A stretch of DNA of 64,000 bases. It comes from Anaerolineae bacterium (GTDB taxonomy: Bacteria; Chloroflexota; Anaerolineae; Promineifilales; Promineifilaceae). Shown one piece after another: positions 46,111 to 54,813 of this stretch. The position numbers and the translations under genes are program-made. The notes under the pieces were generated by a model. That model saw only the letters and a program-made list of their open reading frames with translations, did no database searches and was not told where the DNA came from. Location of the stretch: the NCBI GenBank assembly GCA_019637635.1, contig JAHBVI010000007.1:29248-93247 (forward strand), in the 5' to 3' direction. Positions within the stretch are counted from its first letter, which is position 1; every line of letters begins with the position of its first letter.

Positions 46111-48186
46111 TTAGTGTGAATTGTGTTCTTCGCGTCGTGCCCTGGCTTCGGTGGCAATTTTCTCTTGCATATGAGGGGGGACACGGCCGTAATTCTGGAA
46201 GACCATGCTAAACACGCCGCGCCCCTGTGTCATGGAGCGCAGGTCGGCGGAGTAGGATTGCATTTCGGCCAGCGGCACTTCCGCTTTCACCACGCTTTTC
46301 GTGCCATCCTGATCCATGCCCAATACCCGCGCCCGGCGGGTGTTTAAGTCACCCATGATGTCACCCATATTATCGGCGGGAACAGTAATGGTGACCTGAT
46401 AAATCGGCTCTAACATGATGGGGCCGGCTTCCATCATTGCCTTTTTGAACCCTTCGCGCCCGGCTGTCTGGAAGGCGATTTCTTTCGAGTCTACCGGGTG
46501 TTCTTTGCCATCATAAACAACCGCCTTGACGCCAACGACGGGATACCCGGCAATTGGCCCGGAATCCAACGCCTGGCGGCACCCTTTTTCGGTGGCGGCC
46601 ACAAACGGCGCCGAAATAGACCCACCAAAAATCTCTGAGGAAAACTCAAAATCGGCATCGTCGTCTAGCGACTCCACCCGCAGGAAAACGCGGGCATATT
46701 GCCCGGCGCCGCCGGTTTGTTTCTTGTGGGTGTATTCGGCCTGGGCGGTGCGCGTAATCGTTTCCCGGTAAGGGATCAGAGGAACGCTGGTGGTCATGTT
46801 GACGCCAAATTTGTGCTGCGCCTTTTTGACGGCAATTTCCAGGTGGGTGTTGCCCATGCCCGCCAGAATCGTTTCGTGCGTGGCCTGCTCGGTGTGCCAA
46901 TGCAGCGTCAGGTCTTCCGTGACCAACCGATTGAGCGATTGGCTGAGTTTGGCTACATCGGATTGGCTGACCGGGTGAATGGCTACCTGGGCGATGGGTG
47001 GTGGTTGATGAATAGCTTCCAGTTTGAGCTTTTGGCCGCGATCACACAGGGTGTCGTTGGTGCCGGTTTCGCCCAGTTTCACCACCGCGCCAATGTCGCC
47101 GGCATGTAAGCGGGGGGTGGGCATCTGCTCTTTACCGCGCAAGAGCTGTAGGGAGCCGACGCGCACTTCGCTGTCGGCATTGGTATCCCACACGCGGCTG
47201 TCTGATTCTAAGACGCCGCCGTAGATGCGCAAGTAGCTCATTTTACCGTAGGGGTCTTCGCGGGTTTTGAAGACAAAGGCTGCCAGGGGAGAGCTATCGC
47301 TGACGGGATGTTCAACCGCAGCGCCATTGGCGGCAACGGCCGTGAACGGTCCCACCTCATCGGGCGCCGGCAGCAGCCGCATCATGGCGTTGAGTACCGG
47401 CACCACGGCGATGCCGGCCTGGGGGGCGCTGTAAAGCACCGGCACGCATAATCCTTGTTTAATCGCCAGCTTCAACCCCCGCACAATATCCTCATCGGGC
47501 AGCGTGTCCTCCTCAAAGTATTTTTCCATGAGGGCGTCATCCCCTTCGGCGGCGGCTTCAATGACGGCCATGTGGGCGGCTTCGGCTTCTTCCACCAGTT
47601 CGGGGGGAATAGGGCCGCGTTCATCTTTATCGCCCAGGCGGGCTTCCATGGAAAGCAGGTCTACCACCCCTTTGAACGAGGGGCCTTCGCCAATGGGCAG
47701 TTGCAGCGGCACAAAGTTGCCTCTCAAATTTTCTTTAACGCTATTCAGGGCGCGTTGGGCGCGCACATTGTCCCGATCCATTTTGTTAATGACCACCACA
47801 CGGGGCAGATTGCGTTGTTCGGCGGCGTGCCACACAAGCTCTGTGCCCACTTCAACCCCGGCGACAGCCTCGACGAATACCAGGGCGCCTTCTGCCACGC
47901 GCAGGGCGGCATTGACTTCACCGATAAAATCGGCAAAACCGGGTGTGTCCAGGATGTTGAGTTTGTGGTCGCGCCATTCCACGGGGGCAATGGCAGTGGT
48001 GACCGAACTATTTCGGGCAATTTCGTCTTCTTCAAAATCCATAACGGCCGTGCCATTTTGAACATTGCCCATGCGTGTCGTCGCCCCCGTGTTGAACAAC
48101 ACCCGTTCAACAAAGGTCGTCTTCCCCGCGCCGTTATGAGAGATGAGAGCTACGTTGCGAATCTGACTTGTCTTATACTCTTTCAT
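46111..48186 (-). CDS. Elongation factor G-like translation GTPase (FusA2-type paralogue)
   Basis: 691 residues with the full EF-G domain set. The G1 motif is SHNGAGKTTFVE rather than AHxDxGKT. In G3 (DTPGFADFIGEV) the catalytic-region His of canonical DTPGHVDF is Phe. G4 is NKMDRD. Such changes mark the EF-G-like subfamily found beside true EF-G in many bacteria. Its role is less clear than that of EF-G and may concern ribosome recycling or stress. It is therefore not safe to call it the housekeeping fusA. No rpsL/rpsG/tuf cluster is nearby, in agreement. Confidence 0.88.
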   Translation of the reverse strand: MKEYKTSQIRNVALISHNGAGKTTFVERVLFNTGATTRMGNVQNGTAVMDFEEDEIARNSSVTTAIAPVEWRDHKLNILDTPGFADFIGEVNAALRVAEGALVFVEAVAGVEVGTELVWHAAEQRNLPRVVVINKMDRDNVRAQRALNSVKENLRGNFVPLQLPIGEGPSFKGVVDLLSMEARLGDKDERGPIPPELVEEAEAAHMAVIEAAAEGDDALMEKYFEEDTLPDEDIVRGLKLAIKQGLCVPVLYSAPQAGIAVVPVLNAMMRLLPAPDEVGPFTAVAANGAAVEHPVSDSSPLAAFVFKTREDPYGKMSYLRIYGGVLESDSRVWDTNADSEVRVGSLQLLRGKEQMPTPRLHAGDIGAVVKLGETGTNDTLCDRGQKLKLEAIHQPPPIAQVAIHPVSQSDVAKLSQSLNRLVTEDLTLHWHTEQATHETILAGMGNTHLEIAVKKAQHKFGVNMTTSVPLIPYRETITRTAQAEYTHKKQTGGAGQYARVFLRVESLDDDADFEFSSEIFGGSISAPFVAATEKGCRQALDSGPIAGYPVVGVKAVVYDGKEHPVDSKEIAFQTAGREGFKKAMMEAGPIMLEPIYQVTITVPADNMGDIMGDLNTRRARVLGMDQDGTKSVVKAEVPLAEMQSYSADLRSMTQGRGVFSMVFQNYGRVPPHMQEKIATEARARREEHNSH

Positions 48187-48334
48187 GCGCTAAGAACCTC
48201 TTAAATTTTGGTTTATATGGATTTTTGGGTAGGTGGTTTTTCTTCCGTCGCTTTCTCCGTCGGCTGGCGGATTGTAGACGAAAGGGGGGTTGTTGTCAAA
48301 GCGGGCGGAGTGCGCCAAAATGAAGGCAAAAGGC

Positions 48335-48383
48335 GGCTGGTGGTTGGTGGTTAGTCGCTGTTACCGGCCACCAACCACCAGCC
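48335..48383. repeat. Palindrome GGCTGGTGGTTGGTGG
   Basis: 16-bp perfect arms with a 17-nt loop, upstream of the YbaK-type gene. The ribosome site of that gene (CTGGAGAAG, about 48392-48400) lies just after it. The left arm is a short-period GGTGGTT repeat. Confidence 0.8.
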
Positions 48384-48405
48384 ACTATTTTCTGGAGAAG
48401 TCACC

Positions 48406-48894
48406 ATGACACATGAAAAAACGTTGGCTATGAAGGTATTGGAAGGGAAAAAGATTCCCTATGAAGTGGCGCCGTACCCCAACCATATGCGGGATGCCGA
48501 AGAGATTGCAGACGTGTTGGGCGTCCCGGCGAGTCAGGTCTTTAAGACGTTGGTGGTGCTGCCGCCGGGTACAACCGGGCGCGCCGCCAAACCCCTGCTC
48601 GTCATCATTCCCGCCGACCGCCAGCTTCATCTGAAAAAGGTGGCGCAAACCGTCAACGCTAAAAAAGTGCAAATGGCAACACATAAGGAAGCGGAAGTGA
48701 TGACCGGCCTGCAGGTGGGCGGGATTTCGGCGCTGGCGCTGCTGAATAAGGGGTTTGTGGTTTACCTGGATGCTGCGGCGCAGGCTTATGAGCAGATTTA
48801 CGTCAGCGCCGGGCAAAAAGGGTTGGATGTGAAGTTGAAGGTGGCTGATCTGGTGAAAATAACGGGGGCGCAGATGGCTGACTTAACAGAATAG
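48406..48894 (+). CDS. ybaK: Cys-tRNA(Pro)/Cys-tRNA(Cys) deacylase, YbaK/EbsC family
   Basis: 162 residues. A trans-editing enzyme that hydrolyses mischarged Cys-tRNA(Pro). YbaK signatures: VLEGKKIPYEVAPYPN, GVPASQVFKTLVV with the key Lys, VNAKKVQMATHKEAEVMTGLQVGGISALAL, and the C-terminal AGQKGLDVKLKVADLVKITGA. Length and motifs fit a stand-alone YbaK. GGAG lies 7-8 nt before the ATG. Confidence 0.94.
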   Translation: MTHEKTLAMKVLEGKKIPYEVAPYPNHMRDAEEIADVLGVPASQVFKTLVVLPPGTTGRAAKPLLVIIPADRQLHLKKVAQTVNAKKVQMATHKEAEVMTGLQVGGISALALLNKGFVVYLDAAAQAYEQIYVSAGQKGLDVKLKVADLVKITGAQMADLTE

Positions 48895-48910
48895 GCGCTG
48901 ATACCAGCAT

Positions 48911-49312
48911 CTATTCCATTAAATCATGGTTCCTGGTCAGTTGTTGGATGGTTTCCACCACATCGGGGAAGTCGAAGGGTTTGGGTAAAAAGGCGGCATT
49001 CACCTGGTTTAAGGTTTCATCGCTGGGGCGGGGCCAGGCGCTTACCAACACAAACGGCCGTGTCTCCCCCCGTCGTCTCAATTCTTCGGCCAGTTCCACG
49101 CCCGTCATTTTGGGCAGCCGGATGTCAAAAAAGAAGATGTCGGCCTCGGTAAAAATCGGCTCGTCCAGGCGCGCCAGCAAATCTTCGGCGCTCATGTAAA
49201 CGGGACGCACCACAATGCCAAATAACCCCAGACCGCTCACCAGCAGTTGGGCGATGTTGGGTTCATCTTCTACATACGTCACATGAATCGGTTTATGGGC
49301 TTTGTTGAGCAT
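48911..49312 (-). CDS. Single-domain response regulator (receiver only)
   Basis: 133 residues forming one CheY-like receiver with no output domain. The acidic pocket is VEDEPN, the phosphoacceptor Asp is in FFFDIRLPKMTG (about residue 59), the switch Ser in VLVSAW, and the Lys in FLPKPFDF. It probably relays a phosphate to an unlinked partner. Its AAGGA ribosome site and start codon lie in a perfect 18-bp hairpin (49311-49353), so translation may be gated by structure. It follows the subtilase gene on the same strand with 45 bp between them. Confidence 0.92.
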   Translation of the reverse strand: MLNKAHKPIHVTYVEDEPNIAQLLVSGLGLFGIVVRPVYMSAEDLLARLDEPIFTEADIFFFDIRLPKMTGVELAEELRRRGETRPFVLVSAWPRPSDETLNQVNAAFLPKPFDFPDVVETIQQLTRNHDLME

Positions 49313-49353
49313 GGTATCCTTCCAGACAGCGATTTTGTCTGGAAGGATACCAT
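49311..49353 (-). promoter_or_regulatory. Hairpin masking the ribosome site and start codon of the receiver gene
   Basis: ATGGTATCCTTCCAGACA and its exact reverse complement form an 18-bp stem with a 7-nt loop. On the minus strand the 3' arm contains GGAAGGATACCAT, that is, the AAGGA ribosome site and the first bases of the ATG at 49310-49312. The 5' arm starts 5 nt after the subtilase stop codon. It lacks a T-run, so simple termination is less likely than translational control or RNA processing. Confidence 0.7.
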
Positions 49354-49357
49354 ATAT

Positions 49358-52300
49358 CTAATTTTTGAACATGAGGGGTAGGTACTGTTTGTGGGCGGGC
49401 AGGTGCAAAATCTGCTCTTTGAGTACCGTGCCGGTAACGCCATCGAGCAGCACGGCCGTGGCCGGCAGCCAGGCATCCCGGTACGTATTGTCGGCCGAAC
49501 GGCTGGTCACAATGCGCACCATTACCTCTTGTCCAGGCAGCAGGTTGCCCTGCCAGTACACCCGATGTCCTTCCAGCCAGGTTTGCCCGCCGGTTGCTTG
49601 CAACGTGCCGCTCCATACGGACAGGTCGTCCGGCAGGCGCATGTTGGCGGAGATAACGCCGGTGGCCGCCAGCCCGCCATTGCGCACTGTCAGCAGATAA
49701 GTAACCTGGGTGGCGGATTGGGGCCGATTGGGCACGGCCGTAAACGTAGACGCCGCCAAATCGGGGGCATCAACCCAAAAGACGGCCGTGCGCTGAAAAG
49801 CCAGATCGTGCCGGGTGTAATGAATGGTGAGGGAGTTGGTTACGGCCGTGCCTGCCGCCAACCCCGCTATCGGCGCCGCCCGGTACACAATCTGGCGCGC
49901 GCCGCCTGGGGCGATGCTGCCTTGCCAGGTCAGCCGGTTTGCCCCTGGCTCATACACCGCCCCGCCCTGAACGGAGCCAGGCAGCAGCGCCAGTTCCGGC
50001 GGCAAAGTATTCACCATTTGCACCTGGTTGAGGGGAGCTAATGTGGTGTTGCGCAGGGTGATAGTATAGGTGCGCACGGCCGTAGCTGCCCCCACCCGCG
50101 TATCCACTTCAAAGGTAGAATCACCCAAATCACTGAGCCAGCCCATAATGCGGTTCATGGCCGCCGCTTCCTGATTTTCGGGCAGCCATTCAAAGGGGAT
50201 GGCCCAGAAAACAGAGCGCCAGGTGGGGCCAGTTTTGGCTACGCCGGCGGGCATTCCGCTGTCATGCCAGAAAAATGGCTGGCTGGCGGGCGTCAGGATC
50301 AGCCCATCGCCGTTGTTCAGGTAAGAGCCGCGTGTTAATGTCAGCGGCCCGGCCAGGTCCGCACCAATAAAGGGCGAACTGCCGCCAAAGAGCAGCGTGG
50401 GCGTCACCGATTCGCGGTAATCCCACACGCCCAAATACTCTTTTGCCAGCGGCGTGCGGTGATGGTAATACAAAAAGTCCTGGCTGGTGAGGAAGAGGCG
50501 ACCGCCGCGCGCCAGATAGGCGGTCAGGGCGTCTCTTTCCTGGGGGAGGATGGGCGCAAACCAGTCATAGCCGGTATACCAGACGATGAAGTCATATTCC
50601 AGCAGTAAATGGGCCGGTGGTGGCCCGCGCCGTTCCACATCTTTCCAGCCGGTTTCCCACACGTCATAAGCCAGCCCCATGTCGTCCAGGGCATTGGTGA
50701 GGCGAACATCTTCGTCATACCAGCGGTCGTCATCCACGAAGAGTATCTGGCCGGGTGTTTTGTGGCTGAGGATGGTGTGGTTGCTGGTGGCGGGGTTGTT
50801 GCCGGACACGGCCGTGACGATGGTGGTGTGGTAAAAGTCTTTTGGGGTGTTGGCGGGAATGTCCAGATGCAGCACCGTTTGCCCGCGTTGGCAGGGGCCT
50901 AAGGTGAGGGTGGTGGTGACCAGGGAACTGCTCCACAGGCTGGGCACGGCCGTAAGCGAAAAGGTATCGGTGAGTGTCTCGCTCAGGTTTTGCACCGTCA
51001 GCGTATACACCATGTGGTCGCCAGGCACGGCAAAATCATCCACCCGATCCGGCAGCCAGCGCAGGCCAAACTGCTGGCGCGGGGTGGTGAAATAGGTGAA
51101 ACTGCGGTCCAGTAATGTCTGCCGGTTAGCGGCCGTTGTCACCCCTTCCAGGCCAAATCCCAGGTACACAACGCGCCCTGGTTTGCACAAGTCGGAAGTC
51201 ATGGCTGCGCCACGGCCGTCTGGAAAAGTCAATGCCTGCCGGGACAGGGCGCGGTACATGGGTTCGGCCGTGTCCGCTAATATCTGGTTGTTGGCGCTGC
51301 TGCCGCCATTCAGCGTCAGCGACATCCCGGCAAAAATGGTGTTGGGCACACCGCTAATGATATGCGTCACCGGCGCTTTGCCCTGATAGCTGGCATTGAG
51401 ATCATCGTACCACCAGAGTTGGGAGGTGAAGCCGTACCCATCAAACTGCCCAATTCGTTGACCGCTGATAAACAAGTTGCCGCCCTGCCCCAGATAATTG
51501 GTGATGACGTTGTTTGCGCCTAATACGCCGGGGGAATCTCTGGGAGCGGCCCAAATTACCTGGTCATAGGCGGCCAGCACGTCGTCTGTAGGTACACCGT
51601 ACAGGGGGTGGCGCACGGTAAAGGTGTCATAGGCGTAAGATAGGTTCTCCAGGGCGTCCTGGTAATGAGCCGCCTGTGACTCGAAGTACCATTGGCCGGT
51701 ATCTACCAGTAGGGTCATTGGCCCTGGGATCAGTGAGAAGTTACGGGTGACACTGCCGCCCACCACCACGTTGGCGGTACTTTGCCCCAGGCGGTAATGG
51801 TCGGCGCGAACGACCAGGGCATAGGTTCCGGCGGGCAGGTTCAGGGTATAACGGCCGTCGCTGCCCGTCACGGCCGTGACCGGCGTATGGCGCACCCGCA
51901 CCAGCACGCCAGGCAGCGGCGTTTGGGTCGGGTTGTCTACAATCAGGCCGGTAACTGTGCCTGTGGGCAGCGGCGTCAGGGCAATATGGCGGGTGGTGGT
52001 CTGGTCTAAAGAGACGACCAACCCATTCACCTGGTACGGCTGATGGCCGAAAAGAGAGACGGAAATAGCATAAACGCCGGGCTGGAGCCAGGCTTCATAC
52101 ACGCCGTCGGCATTGGTCTGGTACGGCAGCGCTTCGCCACCTGGGGTGGTAATAGTGATGGTGGCGAACGGCACGGGTTGGCCGTTGCTGGTGACGTTGC
52201 CTGTCAGACGGCCGTGTGGCGCATCGGGCCGCACCGCCGCATATACATCCAGCCGACCCCACCCGCTTTCCATATTGGGGTGAGACGGGGCGATGGGTAG

Positions 52301-53689
52301 GGGCGTGTCGGCCAACCGCTGCCGAATTTGGGCGATAGAAAGGGCGGGGTTGGCCGACAGCAGCAGCGCCGCCGCGCCGGAAACGTGCGGCGCGGCCATA
52401 GACGTGCCATTGTAATAACCATACAGGCCACCCGGCAGTGAGGAAAGCGTCTGTGTGCCGGGCGCAACCAGCCAGGGTTTAATTTCGCTGGTCAATGGCG
52501 AAGGCCCTAACGAAGAAAACCAGGCGACTTCGTCTACGTCGTCGCTGGCGCCAACCGTCAAAACGCCGGGGTAGCTGCCGGGTGCGCCTACGGTGGCCGT
52601 AAACGGCCCCATATTCCCGGCGGAAAAAACGGGCAAGATACCGGCGCTTAACAGCAGGTTGATGTCTGGCAGAAACTCGATATTTCCACCATCCCCACCC
52701 CAGGAGCCATTCACGATGTCGGGGGCCAGCGCCGGGTTATTGGCCGGGGCCAGCAGCCATTCAAAACCGGCATGGGCGTCGCTGGCATAGATCAGGCCAT
52801 AGGGGGTGGCAATGTTGACGGCAATCCACCGGGCGCCCGGGGCTACGCCGAACCCATTGCCGCCGACGGCCGTACCCGCTACATGGGTGCCGTGCCCAAA
52901 GTTATCTACCGGCACGGTGATGGTGGGCAGCACGGCGTTATACCAGTTGCCGCTGTGGTTGAAGACGCCGCCGCCCAGGTTGCCACGGTAATTGTCCAGC
53001 AGGATGGGATGTTGATAATCCACGCCGGTATCCATAATGCCTACGGTGACGCCGCTGCCGTTGATCCCCAGGCCGTGCCAGGCGTGGGGGGCATTGACGC
53101 GGCGGATGCCCCAGGGGAGGGGAAAGCCGTCCGCTGGGGCGGCCAACGGGCCGCTGCCTTCTTGCAGCAAGGTCAGTTTGGGGTCATCGGCCGCCGGTTG
53201 GACGCGATCCACCACAGCGTCCAGGCGGATTTCGGCCACATCGGGGTTGGCCGCCAGGCTGCGTATGGCGTCGGCGGTACCGGTGGCGGCGATGGCGTTG
53301 ATGATCCACAGGGGGCGGTAGGTGTGGATACGGCCGTCCGCCTGCATGGTTTCCAGTTGGGTGATAGTGGCGGCCTGGGCGGCGACGGCCGTTGTTTGCA
53401 GTTGTTGGATGATAGTGGCGCGCCGGGCGACGGCCGTTGCCCCTTCCGGTAATTGTGTCAGATCGGCCTGTTGCGCAAAAGCGATGATGAATCGCAGGGG
53501 TTCATCACCGGTTGCCGCCGCCATTTCCTCTTGTAGTGGCGGGTGAATCTTGGCGGCGGTCTGCTCAGATAAGGGTAAGGGGGGGGATTGTCCGGCGGGG
53601 GCGGCCTGCATGAAGGCCGGCCACAACAATAGAAGCAGAAAGAGGGGGGGGATTAAGCTAGAAAGGAGGCGTTTCAAACGAATTATCAT
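49358..53689 (-). CDS. Secreted subtilisin-like serine protease, giant multidomain
   Basis: 1443 residues. A signal peptide (LLSSLIPPLFLLLLLWPAFM) precedes an inhibitor-I9-like propeptide (about 45-150). The S8 catalytic domain has Asp in GIMDTGVDY (about 220), His in GHGTHVAGT (about 269) and Ser in NGTSMAAPHVSG (about 430). Two carboxypeptidase-regulatory-like beta domains follow (TGNVTSNGQPVPFATITI; TGLIVDNPTQTPLPG). Next are two class-I-amidotransferase-like Rossmann modules (MTLLVDTGQWYFESQAAHYQ; ILFVDDDRWYDEDVR), two DUF11-like beta repeats, and the extreme C-terminus KQYLPLMFKN. It is extracellular and probably degrades proteins in the biofilm matrix. The C-terminus resembles that of the other giant protein in this window. 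Confidence 0.93.
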   Translation of the reverse strand: MIIRLKRLLSSLIPPLFLLLLLWPAFMQAAPAGQSPPLPLSEQTAAKIHPPLQEEMAAATGDEPLRFIIAFAQQADLTQLPEGATAVARRATIIQQLQTTAVAAQAATITQLETMQADGRIHTYRPLWIINAIAATGTADAIRSLAANPDVAEIRLDAVVDRVQPAADDPKLTLLQEGSGPLAAPADGFPLPWGIRRVNAPHAWHGLGINGSGVTVGIMDTGVDYQHPILLDNYRGNLGGGVFNHSGNWYNAVLPTITVPVDNFGHGTHVAGTAVGGNGFGVAPGARWIAVNIATPYGLIYASDAHAGFEWLLAPANNPALAPDIVNGSWGGDGGNIEFLPDINLLLSAGILPVFSAGNMGPFTATVGAPGSYPGVLTVGASDDVDEVAWFSSLGPSPLTSEIKPWLVAPGTQTLSSLPGGLYGYYNGTSMAAPHVSGAAALLLSANPALSIAQIRQRLADTPLPIAPSHPNMESGWGRLDVYAAVRPDAPHGRLTGNVTSNGQPVPFATITITTPGGEALPYQTNADGVYEAWLQPGVYAISVSLFGHQPYQVNGLVVSLDQTTTRHIALTPLPTGTVTGLIVDNPTQTPLPGVLVRVRHTPVTAVTGSDGRYTLNLPAGTYALVVRADHYRLGQSTANVVVGGSVTRNFSLIPGPMTLLVDTGQWYFESQAAHYQDALENLSYAYDTFTVRHPLYGVPTDDVLAAYDQVIWAAPRDSPGVLGANNVITNYLGQGGNLFISGQRIGQFDGYGFTSQLWWYDDLNASYQGKAPVTHIISGVPNTIFAGMSLTLNGGSSANNQILADTAEPMYRALSRQALTFPDGRGAAMTSDLCKPGRVVYLGFGLEGVTTAANRQTLLDRSFTYFTTPRQQFGLRWLPDRVDDFAVPGDHMVYTLTVQNLSETLTDTFSLTAVPSLWSSSLVTTTLTLGPCQRGQTVLHLDIPANTPKDFYHTTIVTAVSGNNPATSNHTILSHKTPGQILFVDDDRWYDEDVRLTNALDDMGLAYDVWETGWKDVERRGPPPAHLLLEYDFIVWYTGYDWFAPILPQERDALTAYLARGGRLFLTSQDFLYYHHRTPLAKEYLGVWDYRESVTPTLLFGGSSPFIGADLAGPLTLTRGSYLNNGDGLILTPASQPFFWHDSGMPAGVAKTGPTWRSVFWAIPFEWLPENQEAAAMNRIMGWLSDLGDSTFEVDTRVGAATAVRTYTITLRNTTLAPLNQVQMVNTLPPELALLPGSVQGGAVYEPGANRLTWQGSIAPGGARQIVYRAAPIAGLAAGTAVTNSLTIHYTRHDLAFQRTAVFWVDAPDLAASTFTAVPNRPQSATQVTYLLTVRNGGLAATGVISANMRLPDDLSVWSGTLQATGGQTWLEGHRVYWQGNLLPGQEVMVRIVTSRSADNTYRDAWLPATAVLLDGVTGTVLKEQILHLPAHKQYLPLMFKN

Positions 53690-53733
53690 AATCGTTTAAC
53701 CGGATGGGATGGAAAGGTTATACTTGGGACAAG

Positions 53734-53742
53734 ATTATAACA
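53734..53742 (-). promoter_or_regulatory. Possible extended -10 promoter for the subtilase gene
   Basis: On the minus strand TGTTATAAT gives a perfect TATAAT with the extended TG motif, about 45 bp upstream of the subtilase ATG. No good -35 is visible 17 bp away, which extended -10 promoters tolerate. It lies in the 122-bp gap between divergent genes. Confidence 0.4.
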
Positions 53743-53811
53743 GAAGTCCGGGTCAGACAGTCTGGGCTGGTGGAGAGATAGCGATCTACTCATGTTCTTG
53801 GATGGTGAAGG

Positions 53812-54789
53812 ATGAAAGGAATTGTTGTTGAACGAAAAAATGGCGCGGTTTTGTTGCTCTGGCAGGATGTATTGGATGTGACGTTTGGGCCGGATGAGGT
53901 GCTGGTGGATGTGCGGGCAACGGCCGTGAACCGGGCAGACCTGCTCCAGGCGCGGGGCGGCTACCCACCGCCGCCGGGGGCCAGCCACATTTTGGGGCTG
54001 GAAATGGCCGGGGTGATCAATGCCGTAGGCGAAGCCGTGGAAGGGTGGCAGCCCGGCGACCGGGTGTGTGCCTTGCTGCCCGGCGGCGGCTATGCCGAGC
54101 AGGTGGCTGTGCCTGCCGGGATGCTGCTGCGGCTGCCGGATGGGTGGAGTTTTGCGCAGGGTACGGCCGTGCCCGAAGTCTGGTACACGGCGTATGTCAA
54201 CCTCTTTCTGGAAGGAGATTTGAAACCGGGCGAAACCGTCCTCATTCATGCCGGGGCCAGCGGCGTGGGCACGGCGGCCATTCAACTGGCCTGCAATACC
54301 GACGCGGTGGCCTTTGTAACCGCCGGGCGCGCCGACAAACTGGCTGCCTGCCGTGAATTGGGCGCAGCCCTGGCCATTAACTACAAAGAGCAAGACTTTT
54401 TGGAAATGGTGCTGGCAGCTACCGACGGCCAGGGGGTTGACCTGATCCTGGACCCCGTCGGCGGTGCGTATCTGGAGCGAAATGTGCGGGCGTTACGGCC
54501 GTTTGGCCGGTTGGTCAATATCGGTTTGCTCGGCGGTGGGCGGGGCGAATTGGATATGGGGCTTGTCTTACGCAACCGGCTGCGTCTGGTCGGTTCCACG
54601 CTGCGCAACCGGCCCCCTGCCGAAAAAATCCAGATCACCCGTCAGTTTGAGGCTGGTTTCTGGCACCTGTTCCGCACCGGCGAACTAAAACCCATTATTG
54701 ACCGGGTTTTCCCCATTCAAGAAGCCCAGGCCGCACACGAATATGTGGCGCGGGATGAAAACATTGGCAAAGTGGTGTTGACGCTGTAG
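53812..54789 (+). CDS. NAD(P)H-quinone oxidoreductase (zinc-free MDR, PIG3-like)
   Basis: 325 residues. N-terminal GroES-like part with the quinone-reductase signature (ATAVNRADLLQARGGYPPPPGASHILGLEMAG). Rossmann dinucleotide site HAGASGVGTAAIQLA. No zinc-ligand cysteines are present. The family reduces quinones by one electron with NADPH. Start ATG preceded by GAAGG. It diverges from the subtilase gene, and its stop is inside a palindrome shared with the rhomboid gene end. Confidence 0.93.
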   Translation: MKGIVVERKNGAVLLLWQDVLDVTFGPDEVLVDVRATAVNRADLLQARGGYPPPPGASHILGLEMAGVINAVGEAVEGWQPGDRVCALLPGGGYAEQVAVPAGMLLRLPDGWSFAQGTAVPEVWYTAYVNLFLEGDLKPGETVLIHAGASGVGTAAIQLACNTDAVAFVTAGRADKLAACRELGAALAINYKEQDFLEMVLAATDGQGVDLILDPVGGAYLERNVRALRPFGRLVNIGLLGGGRGELDMGLVLRNRLRLVGSTLRNRPPAEKIQITRQFEAGFWHLFRTGELKPIIDRVFPIQEAQAAHEYVARDENIGKVVLTL

Positions 54790-54813
54790 GGCAATTTGCC
54801 AGATTGCCTTACA
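54785..54813. repeat. Imperfect palindrome TGTAGGGCAATTTG at a convergent junction
   Basis: TGTAGGGCAATTTG pairs imperfectly with AGATTGCCTTACA. It overlaps both converging stop codons (quinone oxidoreductase and rhomboid) and is related to the palindromes at 59272-59308 and 22871-22923. It could serve as a weak two-way terminator. Confidence 0.6.

Noticed and set aside
46111..48186. Calling the EF-G-like gene the housekeeping fusA
   Set aside because: Altered G1 and G3 motifs and lack of the str-operon context indicate the paralogous subfamily.
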